From: an uncultured Acidimicrobiales bacterium
GTDB lineage: Bacteria > Actinomycetota > Acidimicrobiia > Acidimicrobiales > SHLQ01
DNA length: 64,000 nucleotides
NCBI GenBank assembly: GCA_938015295.1
Contig: CALLQB010000072.1
Span: 62,001 to 126,000, forward strand
Direction of reading: 5' to 3'
Shown: piece after piece, positions 35,547 through 45,925 of the stretch
Position numbering within the stretch: position 1 is the first letter of the stretch
Layout: every line of letters begins with the position of its first letter
Notes under the pieces: generated by a model
Seen by the model: the letters and a program-made list of their open reading frames with translations, nothing else
Told to the model about the DNA's origin: nothing
The model's database searches: none
Program-made: the position numbers and the translations under genes

Positions 35547-37037
35547 TTAGAAGCCGATGCCGTTGGTTTCGACCGCAAGGGTTGAAGAATCAGGCAACCC
35601 CATCGCCATAGAAATCGACGACAGACTGATGATCTGGCGTCCCACCACGATTGGGCTCGTCGCCTCGAAGATCACTGTTTCGTTTGCGGCAGCACCAAGC
35701 GTGTCGAAGGTGATTGTCCGTCGACCGCCGGTGCGAATTTCGATTGGCTCGCCGCCGGAGCGACGTCGACCCTCGGCATCGAGGATCGTCACGTCAACGC
35801 GGGCGATCGTTTCAAACGATGGGTTGAGAATCGCTACCGATGATTCGGCGTCGTCTTCTACCACCAGCGGGGCGTGCACTAGCCACCTTGTAGCGGCGAG
35901 GGGCGACCCGATCATCGTCGCTACCCCTTCGACAATGGCTTCGTCGCCGGTGGCCAGCGAGGTATAGGAAACCTCTGCGGTCACCGGTACACCGTTCGCG
36001 GACCGAACGATGATTGAGTAGTCGACCTCCTCAGCAAGCAGCTCCTGGAGCCGCGGTTCTGTGCTGAGGTCGAGTCGCTGGCGGTGCAGCGGCGGCAACG
36101 GGACCTCAAAGGCCGGAATCGGACGGTCGTCGGCGAAACGAAGTTCGATGTCGACCTCGGCACGTTCGTCCGACGGGTTGTAGACCACGATTTCGGTCAG
36201 GCGACTGGCCGAAGCTTTCACGATTGGCAGGTAGGTCACAAGAGCCGAACCAGGTGTGCCGGTGGTCGAGGTCAGGCCGGAGCCCCGGTCACGTTCAGTA
36301 CGAATCACCACCCGTTCGGCGATGACGCGCCCGGCATTAACGTCGATGGTCGCTGCCGCAGTTTGAGCCTGTGTTACCTCGGTGGTGACATCAAATGCTT
36401 TGAACGAACGGCCTGGCACGACCACCGATTCGAATACTGCAGGGATTCGTCGACCGGTGTCGGCGGTAAACGCCAACTGAGCAACAGCGTCCTCGGGGAA
36501 CGGGTTGAACAACACGATGCTCTCGGCGGTTCCCTGGAGCGTTTCGCCTGCCGGAAACTCCCACAGAGAAGAGCTGGTCGATGCGCACGGCGCGGTGTCG
36601 CTGCCCAGTTCGGAGCCGACCTTATGCTCGACAAGAACACCGCCGCCGTCGATCTCGACCATCACTGACCCGATTTCTTCGGTCGGCGGCACATCGAAGC
36701 GTTGGCCGGCCGCAAGTTCGACCTCGAGTGCTTCGGGCTCGGACCGATCGGCGGTAGCTGCGGAGTAGGCAACAATCCTGACCTGCCGGGTTTCGCGAGT
36801 GGTGTTCACGACCAGGATGTTGTGGCTCGTCACCACCGGAAGATCGGCGCTACCTGGGGGAACTCCTGCCACACAGAACCAGGTGGCCGAAGCCGAGTCG
36901 TCGGGTCGCAGCGAGGAGGCGGTGCGCGCACCGGTCACAAGATCGGGTTCGGCGGTCGGCCGGCCTTGATCAACAAAGAGTCCAATGATGATGAGCGCCG
37001 GAAGACAGATGAGCGCTGGCCAACGAAACCCGGTCAT
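35547..37037 (-). CDS. DUF5719 family secreted protein
   Basis: A 496-residue exported protein with a signal peptide or anchor (RWPALICLPALIIIGLFVDQG) followed by several beta-rich repeats of about 90-100 residues, with recurrent segments such as VVVPGRSFKAFDV, LFNPFPEDAVAQLAF and VYNPSDERAEVDIEL. In actinobacteria this family is encoded next to giant GT2 proteins, as here: its ATG overlaps the GT2 stop by 4 nt. It probably works with that glycosyltransferase at the cell surface; the biochemical role is unknown. Confidence 0.82.
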   Translation of the reverse strand: MTGFRWPALICLPALIIIGLFVDQGRPTAEPDLVTGARTASSLRPDDSASATWFCVAGVPPGSADLPVVTSHNILVVNTTRETRQVRIVAYSAATADRSEPEALEVELAAGQRFDVPPTEEIGSVMVEIDGGGVLVEHKVGSELGSDTAPCASTSSSLWEFPAGETLQGTAESIVLFNPFPEDAVAQLAFTADTGRRIPAVFESVVVPGRSFKAFDVTTEVTQAQTAAATIDVNAGRVIAERVVIRTERDRGSGLTSTTGTPGSALVTYLPIVKASASRLTEIVVYNPSDERAEVDIELRFADDRPIPAFEVPLPPLHRQRLDLSTEPRLQELLAEEVDYSIIVRSANGVPVTAEVSYTSLATGDEAIVEGVATMIGSPLAATRWLVHAPLVVEDDAESSVAILNPSFETIARVDVTILDAEGRRRSGGEPIEIRTGGRRTITFDTLGAAANETVIFEATSPIVVGRQIISLSSISMAMGLPDSSTLAVETNGIGF

Positions 37038-40000
37038 GCGGCCACCTCGATCTGGTTGGCCGGTGCGCTACGCGCCAGTTCGCGCTCGGCTCTCGAACGG
37101 AACAGCAACAAAAGAGCGATGACTACCAGCCAACCACCGACCTGCAGGAGGCGCACAACAAGTGACAGGGGGCTCCGCTCGTAGGTAAGAACCGCGTCGC
37201 CTCCGGTCTCTGGGCGAAAGCTCGTCGCCCAACCAAAGGCGGTTTCGCTTGATGCGGCGACCCCGCCAACCTCGAGCCGCCACCGCCCGGTTGGCGCGGC
37301 CGCGACGTAGACAACGTGATCTGACTCGACGCGCCCGGCGAAGGTCGCGAAGCCAGTTCGTTCGAGCAGCACCGGGTTCTGGGGACGGGGCTGCGTCGAG
37401 TCGATGACGAGGCCATCGGCGCGCGCTGGAAAGAATGCGTCGTTTTCATAGACCTGAACGGCTCGGTTTACCGTCGAGATCCGGCGCACATCGAGTTGGG
37501 CTGCGAAGGCAGCGTCGAGCCTTTCGGGCACCTCGAAGACCTCATCAGCGAACGGTGCTGGGGCGCTGCGTTCGACAACGACGACGTAGCGAATTCCCAG
37601 CGGAGCGAGGTCGTAACCGAGTCGACTCGAGTCGCCGTCGACAGCCGCCTCGATAGCTTGTCGGATGAGACGAGTAGCGCCATCAACACGGCCGACCCAC
37701 TGGTCGGTGATGTCCACTCCCCCGCTATCGGTGGTGAAGAACGCCATCTCGTCATCAAGCGGGACACCAGCGCCGGGAAGCACCCGCGGGTCGCCAACCC
37801 ACAGCACCCGATAGGCACCTTCAGGGGGCTGGTTGATGCCAGCGGCAAATTGTTCTTCCGTGACGACCGTGTCGAAGAACGACAGTTGCGCATCGATGTC
37901 GGCGCGGGCCATGTTCCAGCGGCCATCGGTCGCGTTGGCCACCAGCGGTACCGCACCAACGGCGATGCCAAGCGCGGCAACCACCGTGAGGATCTGACGC
38001 CACCCAAAGTTGTGGAGCTGCAGATCGGTTTCGAAAGCAATGACACCGAGGCCGCAGGCCATTGCGATACCGACAGCAGCAACCGGGAGCAAAAGCTCAG
38101 CCGCTGGCAACGGTAAAGGAAGTAGCCCATATTCGCCGACCCATACGAGACCCCACGCCCCGAGAGCAACGCCCCAGGCCCGAATGCCCCACACGAGGCG
38201 CCAAGAGCGGCCGATGATGAGCACAAACGCAGCCGACGCCGTAAGGGCGACCAGTAGTCCCGCCATTTGGAATTGTCCGGTATCGAACAGCAAGATCTGG
38301 CGAAGCGACAGCGCACCGACGTCAGACGAACCAGCGGCGACCACCGGCGCCCACTGCGACCTTGGTAAGGTGACGCCGAGAAACCACGGCAAGTTCAAGG
38401 CAAGACCGATGCCGGCGGCGGGCACAAAGATCGACACCATCCGTGCAGTGCCTTGCAGTGAGCCGGCAAGTAAGGCACCGACGACGAGGCCTCCGAGCAT
38501 CACTGCGGCAACGATCCAAATCGGCGGCACGAACGCACCGACAACACCAAGGAACAGCCCCAGTCGAAGAATCTGCGCCGTTGGCCGCGTGCCTGATTGA
38601 GCGACCCGGAACGGTGCCGAGCCATGGGCGCGACCGAGGTGAAGGGCAAGCCACGGGGCCGCCGCATACCCGAGCAGGCCGTACCAGGAACCTTCCGAAA
38701 GGCTGTTGAAACCCACGGGAATAGAGAGGTATACCGTTGCGGTAGCCACACGAGCCCACAGCGACCCGCTCGAGCGAAACACCGAGAACGCGCCGAACAC
38801 GCCAACAGGGATAGCAGCCAGGATCACCAGCTTCCGCAGGACCCCCATCGCTCCGAGGAACAGGTAACCAACCATGGCGAGCAGTGCGTAGCCGAACGGC
38901 GGGCTGTCGTCGGTTCCGAGTCCGGTCGACCACCAACCGCTCCACCATTCGCCGAGGAGGTCGCCAGGTGAAGAGTCGAACCGGGCGAGCTGGCCGACCG
39001 CGGCGATGTCGCTGGTGATCAGCTGTCGGCTGCCGAAGAGAAAGACCACGCCAAGCACACCCGCGGCCAGCGCCGGAACTCGCACGCTCGACTTGCGCAA
39101 CGATTCGGAAAGCGCCGCCGCAGAGTCTCGCTGATCGCTGCCGATTCGTGCGGCAATCGCTTGCGATAGCCAGAAACTTCCGCCTCGTTGCAGCTCGCGG
39201 AAATCACCGTCGGAAAGCTGTCTGAACTCGGCGAGGTCTTTGCGTCGACGCATGATCGGCCCAAACCGGGCCAGGTTCCACGTCCACGCACCAAAGAGGG
39301 CGCGAAGTCGACCGACGCGACCGGTCACAAGTGCAGCGACGGCCTGCATGAGCGTGAGCAGGATCGCCTGCGGGATGACACGTGCAGTGCGGAAACCGCC
39401 ATAGCCCGAAAGCACGGTGCGTAGCCGGTGTCGGCTCTTCAGCCGCTGATCGGCGTCGTTGCCGAGACGTTCGTCGAGAACGCCTCGGTGACGGGCCACA
39501 GCATTCGGCACGACCACGACTCGAGCACCCGCCGCTTGCGCCCGCCAACACAAATCAAGGTCGTCGCCGTAGAACGACATGCCTGCGTCGTAGCCGCCGA
39601 TGGTTTCGTACAAGTCGGCCCGGATAAGCAGGCAGCTGCTCGCGACCGAAAAGACGTCGGCAACGCCGTCGTATTGCTCCTGGTCGAGATCGCCCTGCTC
39701 GGCCAGTGGCACCGGCGTAGCAAACTTGTCGGTCGCAAAGCCCACGCTTTGAATGACTCGTGGCTCGTCCCAGTCGACCAGCTTTGGTCCGACCACGCCC
39801 GCCTGAGAACGAATCGACTCGTTGACCAGGATCTGCACTGACCGCGGGTTGAGCGCCACATCGTCGTGGCAGAGCAACAGCATGCTCGCCTTTTGTTGAA
39901 AGGCATCGAGGCCAGCCTGCACAGCGGCGCCGAAGCCCTTAGCTCCGGGTGCCCGCACGACCTGTACTTTGTCGAGTTGCGCAGCGATGGTTTGCTCGGC

Positions 40001-40189
40001 TGCGGCAAAGGTAGCTTCGTCGCCCGACAGAACAACAAGCACGCCGAACCGGTCATAACTCTGCGCCTCGAGACTCGCTAGGCACTCGGCGAACCAAGCG
40101 CCAGGTTCGTGCGCGACAACCACGGCGAGCACCGACGGCCGGGGGCGCTGCTTCGAGCGGCGCTCGTGAGTGTTGGTATCCGGTGCCAC
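37034..40189 (-). CDS. Giant family 2 glycosyltransferase with multi-pass membrane region
   Basis: A 1051-residue protein from a GTG start with an AGGAGG ribosome site (the best Shine-Dalgarno in this region). Residues about 18-270 are a GT2 domain (SVLAVVVAHEPGAWFAECLASL, LLCHDDVAL as the DXD-type motif, YDAGMSFYGDDLDLCWRA). About 12 membrane segments follow (about 380-780), then an extracytoplasmic domain (about 800-1000) and a last membrane helix. It is typical of actinobacterial envelope glycosyltransferases. It is co-translated with DUF5719, which follows. Substrate and product are unknown. Confidence 0.85.
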   Translation of the reverse strand: MAPDTNTHERRSKQRPRPSVLAVVVAHEPGAWFAECLASLEAQSYDRFGVLVVLSGDEATFAAAEQTIAAQLDKVQVVRAPGAKGFGAAVQAGLDAFQQKASMLLLCHDDVALNPRSVQILVNESIRSQAGVVGPKLVDWDEPRVIQSVGFATDKFATPVPLAEQGDLDQEQYDGVADVFSVASSCLLIRADLYETIGGYDAGMSFYGDDLDLCWRAQAAGARVVVVPNAVARHRGVLDERLGNDADQRLKSRHRLRTVLSGYGGFRTARVIPQAILLTLMQAVAALVTGRVGRLRALFGAWTWNLARFGPIMRRRKDLAEFRQLSDGDFRELQRGGSFWLSQAIAARIGSDQRDSAAALSESLRKSSVRVPALAAGVLGVVFLFGSRQLITSDIAAVGQLARFDSSPGDLLGEWWSGWWSTGLGTDDSPPFGYALLAMVGYLFLGAMGVLRKLVILAAIPVGVFGAFSVFRSSGSLWARVATATVYLSIPVGFNSLSEGSWYGLLGYAAAPWLALHLGRAHGSAPFRVAQSGTRPTAQILRLGLFLGVVGAFVPPIWIVAAVMLGGLVVGALLAGSLQGTARMVSIFVPAAGIGLALNLPWFLGVTLPRSQWAPVVAAGSSDVGALSLRQILLFDTGQFQMAGLLVALTASAAFVLIIGRSWRLVWGIRAWGVALGAWGLVWVGEYGLLPLPLPAAELLLPVAAVGIAMACGLGVIAFETDLQLHNFGWRQILTVVAALGIAVGAVPLVANATDGRWNMARADIDAQLSFFDTVVTEEQFAAGINQPPEGAYRVLWVGDPRVLPGAGVPLDDEMAFFTTDSGGVDITDQWVGRVDGATRLIRQAIEAAVDGDSSRLGYDLAPLGIRYVVVVERSAPAPFADEVFEVPERLDAAFAAQLDVRRISTVNRAVQVYENDAFFPARADGLVIDSTQPRPQNPVLLERTGFATFAGRVESDHVVYVAAAPTGRWRLEVGGVAASSETAFGWATSFRPETGGDAVLTYERSPLSLVVRLLQVGGWLVVIALLLLFRSRAERELARSAPANQIEVAA

Positions 40190-40450
40190 GACCTCCTGAG
40201 GCTAGTGTGGCTGGAGTGGTTTGTTCATGTCGGGAACCCGAACGCTTAGCCAGCACCACTGTTCGGCTACTCTGACAGGACGTCTGTTGGCGTTCGTGCT
40301 CACGACGCCACTGCACCTTCAACCCCCGCTTCCACCTCAACCTGCGTGTTGAGGACACCCGAAACGTATGACCAAAGCACCCTTCGACATGCATGAAAAC
40401 CAAGGCGGGATGGGTCGCAGAACCATCGAATCCCGCGGGAAGTGCTGCTG

Positions 40451-41350
40451 ATGCGGGCGTATGTCACCGGCGCTGCCGGTTTCGTCGGCCGCCATCTCGC
40501 TGAGCACCTCACCGCCCATGGCGACTCGGTCATCAGCGCCGACCGCCTCACCGACGGCGTCGACATCACCGATGCACTTTCAATCGTCGACCATATGGCG
40601 CGAGCGCGACCCGATGTTGTCTTCCATCTCGCGGGTCAGGCCGACGTCGGCGGATCATGGGACACCCCAACAGAAACGTTCAACATCAACCTCAACGGAA
40701 CACTCAATGTTCTCGAAGCGGCACGACGATGCGACGTCCGACGAGTTATTGCAGTCACGAGCGCCGACATTTATGGCCGAGTCACCACCGATCAGCTTCC
40801 GCTTGACGAAGACGCTGCGCTCCGGCCCGTCAGCCCCTACGCAGCGAGCAAAGCGGCCGCCGACATGGCGTGCTTGCAAGCGTTTCTCGGCTACGGACAA
40901 GATGTGGTGCGAGTGCGGGCGTTCAATCACCTCGGCCCGGGCCAAAGCACCAGGTTTGTCGGTTCAGCCATCGCGCATCGGGTCGCAACCAACGAGCGTT
41001 CGGGTGAAACGAAGGTCATTGTCGGCGACCTCACACCGCGGCGCGACTTCACCGACGTTCGCGACGTTGCCCGGGCCTACCGGCTCCTCGCCGATCGTGG
41101 CGTGGCCGGAGACGTCTACAACATTTGTTCGGGTGAAGATCACTCCATCCAAGAGTTGGCAGACCAACTTCTGACCCTCGCAAGCCACCACATGAGCCTC
41201 GAGATCGATCCGGATCTTCTGCGGCCCGTCGACCTCCCGATTCTTCGCGGGTCGGCGGCAAAACTCTCCCAGGTAACTGGGTGGGTGCCCGAGATTTCGC
41301 TATCGCAAACCCTCGCCGACCTTTTGGCGTGGCATCGTTCGGAGACCTAA
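40451..41350 (+). CDS. rmd: GDP-4-dehydro-6-deoxy-D-mannose reductase
   Basis: A 299-residue short-chain (extended SDR) enzyme: NAD-binding GAAGFVGRHLAEHL, catalytic Ser in TSADIYG and Tyr-Lys in YAASKAAAD. It would reduce GDP-4-keto-6-deoxy-mannose to GDP-D-rhamnose. The gene directly precedes gmd by 3 nt, which fits the call. The start at 40451 is chosen because GGGAAG lies 8 nt upstream; a GTG at 40442 is in frame. Without the gmd neighbour it could be called only an NDP-sugar epimerase/reductase. Confidence 0.83.
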   Translation: MRAYVTGAAGFVGRHLAEHLTAHGDSVISADRLTDGVDITDALSIVDHMARARPDVVFHLAGQADVGGSWDTPTETFNINLNGTLNVLEAARRCDVRRVIAVTSADIYGRVTTDQLPLDEDAALRPVSPYAASKAAADMACLQAFLGYGQDVVRVRAFNHLGPGQSTRFVGSAIAHRVATNERSGETKVIVGDLTPRRDFTDVRDVARAYRLLADRGVAGDVYNICSGEDHSIQELADQLLTLASHHMSLEIDPDLLRPVDLPILRGSAAKLSQVTGWVPEISLSQTLADLLAWHRSET

Positions 41351-42334
<984 letters not shown>

Positions 42335-42339
42335 GCAAG

Positions 42340-43305
42340 ATGGCAGAACCCACCGACAGTACTGGCCCAGTTGTTGTCATATCCGGTGGTGTTGGAGCTG
42401 CTCGAATGCTGCGGGGTCTCCAGCAGGTCGTCGACGCTGCTGATCTTGTCGCCGTGGTGAACACCGGCGACGACCTGATCCTTCACGGCCTACATATCAG
42501 CCCCGATCTCGACACCATCACCTACACCCTTGCCGATCAGGTGAACCCCGAAACAGGTTGGGGGCTTGCTGGCGAAAGTTGGCAGGCGATGACCAGTCTC
42601 GAACGGTACGGAGGCGTCAGTTGGTTCCGTCTCGGCGACCTGGACCTCGGTACACATCTCTATCGCACCCAGCGCCTCAACGATGGCGCAACTCTCAGCG
42701 AGGTCACCACCGAGGTCGCGGCCGCTTGGGATCTGCCGCTCACCATGTTGCCGATGTCGAACGACCGGGTCGAAACCCGAGTCACGCTCGAACAGCACCA
42801 CGACGAGCCAGGCGGCACCGAGATCAGCTTTCAGGAATACTTTGTACAACGGCAACATTCGGTGCCGGTTCGGTCGGTGCGATTCGCCGGTGCCAGCGAC
42901 GCCTCCCCTGCTCCCGGGGTACTCGAGGCGCTCCGCACCGCAAAGCGTATTGTCATCGCCCCATCGAATCCACTGGTCAGTATCGACCCGGTCTTGGCGG
43001 TACCAGGAATTCGACAAGCTATCGAAGCCCGGAGAGACGATGTCATCGCAATCTCGCCGATCATTGCGGGTGCTGCGCTAAAGGGGCCCGCCGACCGGCT
43101 GTTGATCGAACTAGGCCATGAGGCCAGCGTCGCCGGCGTCGCCGCGCTTTATAAAGATCTTGCTCGTGTCCTCATCATCGACACCGCCGATACAGATGCC
43201 ATCGGCCAGGTACAGGCTGCCGGAATGCAGGCAATAGCCACCGAGTCGATTATGAAGACACCAGCTATCGCCAAGTCGCTCGCCCAAACGGTCCTGGAGG
43301 CCTAA
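42340..43305 (+). CDS. cofD: 2-phospho-L-lactate (or phosphoenolpyruvate) transferase CofD/FbiA of F420 synthesis
   Basis: A 321-residue CofD. SGGVGAARMLRGLQQ, NTGDDLILHGLHISPDLDTITYTLAD and GWGLAGES are highly conserved. It transfers the activated phospho-(enol)pyruvyl/lactyl group to the 5-deazaflavin Fo, making dehydro-F420-0 or F420-0. It is followed 3 nt later by cofE. The start is the ATG at 42340, 5 nt after gmd. No fbiC (Fo synthase) or fbiD lies in the window. Confidence 0.96.
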   Translation: MAEPTDSTGPVVVISGGVGAARMLRGLQQVVDAADLVAVVNTGDDLILHGLHISPDLDTITYTLADQVNPETGWGLAGESWQAMTSLERYGGVSWFRLGDLDLGTHLYRTQRLNDGATLSEVTTEVAAAWDLPLTMLPMSNDRVETRVTLEQHHDEPGGTEISFQEYFVQRQHSVPVRSVRFAGASDASPAPGVLEALRTAKRIVIAPSNPLVSIDPVLAVPGIRQAIEARRDDVIAISPIIAGAALKGPADRLLIELGHEASVAGVAALYKDLARVLIIDTADTDAIGQVQAAGMQAIATESIMKTPAIAKSLAQTVLEA

Positions 43306-43308
43306 CCA

Positions 43309-44013
43309 GTGGAACCACTCACCATCATCCCGGTTGTTGGCATCGGCGAAATCGTCGCCGAATCCGATCTTGCCCAGATCATCGCCGATGCTGCCGATCT
43401 TCACGACGGCGATGTTCTCGTCGTCACGCAGAAGATTGTGTCGAAGGCCGAGAACATGATGGTCGACATCGACCCAAACAACCCGTTGAGCCACAAACCA
43501 CTTGTCGAGCGGGAGTCGGTGCGAATTCTGCGTCGCCGAGGCGAGCTCATCATCAGCCAAACCAAACATGGCTTTGTGTGCGCAAACGCTGGTATCGACC
43601 TATCGAATGTCGATCGTGGTCAGGCAGCGTTGCTGCCCGAAGACAGCGACCGATCTGCACGACGGATCCGCGACGGCATCCGCGGCAAGGCAGGCTACGA
43701 CGTCGCCGTCATTATCTCTGACACTTTCGGCCGGCCGTGGCGTCGGGGGCTCACCGACGTCGCAATCGGCTCAGCCGGTATTGCTCCTATCGCCGACCTG
43801 CGTGGCACGCCCGACAGCAACGGCCGAGAACTCATGGTCACCGAGGTTTGTTTGGTCGACGAGATCACCGCAGCAGCCGAGCTGGTCATGGGCAAAAGTG
43901 AAGGCATCCCGGTAGCTATCGTGCGCGGGATCGATCCAGCATGGCTGGGCGACGACTTCGGCAATGTCGGCGATACGATCGTCCGCGATCCGGCTGACGA
44001 CCTGTTTCGCTAA
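43309..44013 (+). CDS. cofE: Coenzyme F420:L-glutamate ligase CofE
   Basis: A 234-residue protein from a GTG start. VVTQKIVSKAEN, the GFVCANAGIDLSNV segment, ISDTFGRPWRRGLTDVAIG and the PVAIVRG end mark CofE, which adds gamma-linked Glu residues to F420-0. It is the single-domain form: the C-terminal nitroreductase-like domain of mycobacterial FbiB, which reduces dehydro-F420, is missing. It ends 19 nt before convergent galE. Confidence 0.94.
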   Translation: MEPLTIIPVVGIGEIVAESDLAQIIADAADLHDGDVLVVTQKIVSKAENMMVDIDPNNPLSHKPLVERESVRILRRRGELIISQTKHGFVCANAGIDLSNVDRGQAALLPEDSDRSARRIRDGIRGKAGYDVAVIISDTFGRPWRRGLTDVAIGSAGIAPIADLRGTPDSNGRELMVTEVCLVDEITAAAELVMGKSEGIPVAIVRGIDPAWLGDDFGNVGDTIVRDPADDLFR

Positions 44014-44031
44014 ACGAAAGCGAACTTCGCT

Positions 44032-45051
44032 CTACGCGATTTTCTGGCTTCGCCAGGTATCTTCACAAGCCTGATCAACACCGAGTTTTGCCGACCACCC
44101 AAGCTCGTCTAACGCCCGCGACGGATCGGCGACTGACGCTGCAACGTCGCCTGGGCGACGATCGACGATGTCGTACGCAATCGTTCGGCCCGATGCTCGC
44201 TCGGCTGCGGCAATGAGTTCGAGCACCGACACACCCGAACCTAGTCCGAGGTTGTACGCATCGAACCCCGACCGGTCCACCAGAGAGCCAAGCGCTGCGA
44301 CGTGGCCTGACGCCAAGTCCATCACATGAATGTAGTCACGCACGCCGGTGCCATCGACGGTGTCGTAGTCGTTGCCAAAGACCAACACCTTGTCGATATC
44401 GCCCTTCGCAGCAGCCATGACCGATGGCATCAGGTTGTTCGGCTTACCTTTGGGGGCTTCAGAGATCTGCCCGCTTGGATGCGCGCCGACCGGGTTGAAA
44501 TACCGGAGGGCCAAGATCGACCAGCGGTCGTCGGAAATCGCCGTATCGCGAAGAATCTGTTCGGCCATCAGCTTGGTTTGGCCGTAGGGGTTCGTGGCAC
44601 TCAGCGGAGCCGACTCAGGGATTGGCACCTCTTTGGCGTCGCCGTACACGGTGGCAGACGAAGAAAATACGAAGTGCCAAACCTCGGCTTCGGCCATCGC
44701 GTCGAGCAACGTCACGAGGCCGCCAATGTTGTTGGCGTAATAGCTCAGGGGCTTTTCGACCGACTCGCCGACTGCCTTCAGCGCCGCCATATGGATCACG
44801 GCGCTGATGTCGTGCCCAGTGAGCACGTCGACCATCTTTGCCCGGTCGGTGACGTCGGCTTCGATGAACGTCAATGACTTTCCGGTCGCGCCTTCGATCG
44901 CCGCGATACTGTCGCTCGAGCTGTTGACGAAGTTGTCGACAACTACAACCTCATGGCCAGCGTTGAGCAAATCGACAGCGACGTGACTACCGATGTAGCC
45001 AGCACCGCCTGTGAGAAGAACGCGTTGCGACGGAGACGATTTGGGGGACAT
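44032..45051 (-). CDS. galE: UDP-glucose 4-epimerase
   Basis: A 339-residue extended SDR: VLLTGGAGYIGSHVAVDLL, catalytic SSATVYGD and YGQTKLMAEQ, and RYFNPVGAHPSG, the GalE signature. It interconverts UDP-glucose and UDP-galactose, supplying galactose for surface glycans. A TAGAAT box 6 nt before the ATG suggests a leaderless transcript. Confidence 0.94.
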   Translation of the reverse strand: MSPKSSPSQRVLLTGGAGYIGSHVAVDLLNAGHEVVVVDNFVNSSSDSIAAIEGATGKSLTFIEADVTDRAKMVDVLTGHDISAVIHMAALKAVGESVEKPLSYYANNIGGLVTLLDAMAEAEVWHFVFSSSATVYGDAKEVPIPESAPLSATNPYGQTKLMAEQILRDTAISDDRWSILALRYFNPVGAHPSGQISEAPKGKPNNLMPSVMAAAKGDIDKVLVFGNDYDTVDGTGVRDYIHVMDLASGHVAALGSLVDRSGFDAYNLGLGSGVSVLELIAAAERASGRTIAYDIVDRRPGDVAASVADPSRALDELGWSAKLGVDQACEDTWRSQKIA

Positions 45052-45057
45052 CTTCTC

Positions 45058-45063
45058 ATTCTA
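45058..45063 (-). promoter_or_regulatory. -10 box of a leaderless promoter (galE)
   Basis: TAGAAT on the minus strand, 6 nt (GAGAAG) before the ATG at 45051. Confidence 0.5.
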
Positions 45064-45115
45064 CTGGCTTCGCTCTTCTAGACCGACAGGGTCGAGAGAG
45101 GGCGGAGCAGGGGTT

Positions 45116-45853
45116 CTACTCTTCGGTGTCTTCGGTGTCTTCGGTGTCTTCGACGACCGGGTCGAGAAGCGAGTTCGGCACGATGGTGTTTGGAATACCA
45201 CGATCAGGGCTCGCCGCATCGAGCTGAGCGAGTCGGTCGCCGGGCGGCGGCGGGATATCGGCGCCGAGTGGAGCAAGGGCGATGGTGTATGCCTCACGGT
45301 TGCCTTCGAAGATGAAATCACCAATGCTCGAACTGACGATTTCGGACGGGCCCGCCTCGATGTTGTTGGCGTCGTACCGGGCAACCTGCAATACGGCTTC
45401 TTCGCCGCCGCAATCGGCACCGTTGGCCAGTTCGGTACCGCTCGGAAGCACCATCTTGGTGTCGTCGTCATCGAGGTCAACAAGCATTGCGTCGAAGAAG
45501 ACGTCAAGCGTCGCGCCGTCGCCGGTGACCGCAGAGGAGAACGGGTGGATGTGCAACAGGCCGTCGCTGTGCGAATGGATGCCACGCGGGTCGTAGTCGC
45601 TAGTAAATGACGGCAGGAATGACTCGGTGCGACAGTCATACACCGCGTACGCCGAGTGCCAGTGGTCCTGCAATGTCGGCGCCTCAGCGCTGGCGTCGCG
45701 TGTCGACCGGGCGTACGTCACAAGCAGCACGCCCAGGATCACAACCATTGCCATTGCGACCGGAAAACCGAGGTCACGCTTCTCGCTCGACCCGGACGAT
45801 TGTCCGGCTCGTGCTGCCCGCGCGACCTTCTTTGAAGAGGAAGCCTTACCCAT
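45116..45853 (-). CDS. Membrane-anchored His-rich protein of unknown function
   Basis: A 245-residue protein with a basic N terminus, one membrane segment (about 28-48), and an extracytoplasmic domain that includes DHWHSAYAVYDC and IHSHSDGLLHIHPF, a dense His motif that looks like a metal site, plus two or more Cys. The C terminus ends in EDTEDTEDTEE, coded by perfect 9-bp tandem repeats. It resembles proteins I associate with Acidimicrobiia only loosely; no family is claimed. It lies upstream of galE on the same strand with a 64-bp gap. Confidence 0.65.
   Translation of the reverse strand: MGKASSSKKVARAARAGQSSGSSEKRDLGFPVAMAMVVILGVLLVTYARSTRDASAEAPTLQDHWHSAYAVYDCRTESFLPSFTSDYDPRGIHSHSDGLLHIHPFSSAVTGDGATLDVFFDAMLVDLDDDDTKMVLPSGTELANGADCGGEEAVLQVARYDANNIEAGPSEIVSSSIGDFIFEGNREAYTIALAPLGADIPPPPGDRLAQLDAASPDRGIPNTIVPNSLLDPVVEDTEDTEDTEE
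45120..45146. repeat. Three 9-bp tandem repeats coding EDT triplets
   Basis: TCTTCGGTG occurs three times in a row inside the 3' end of the His-rich protein gene, giving the acidic C-terminal tail. Confidence 0.9.
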
Positions 45854-45925
45854 AGATTGACCACGCTACCGTCGCTACACACCGAAAGGGGTGGCGGGCA
45901 GCAGATTCCGTGTAGCGCTGATGTG

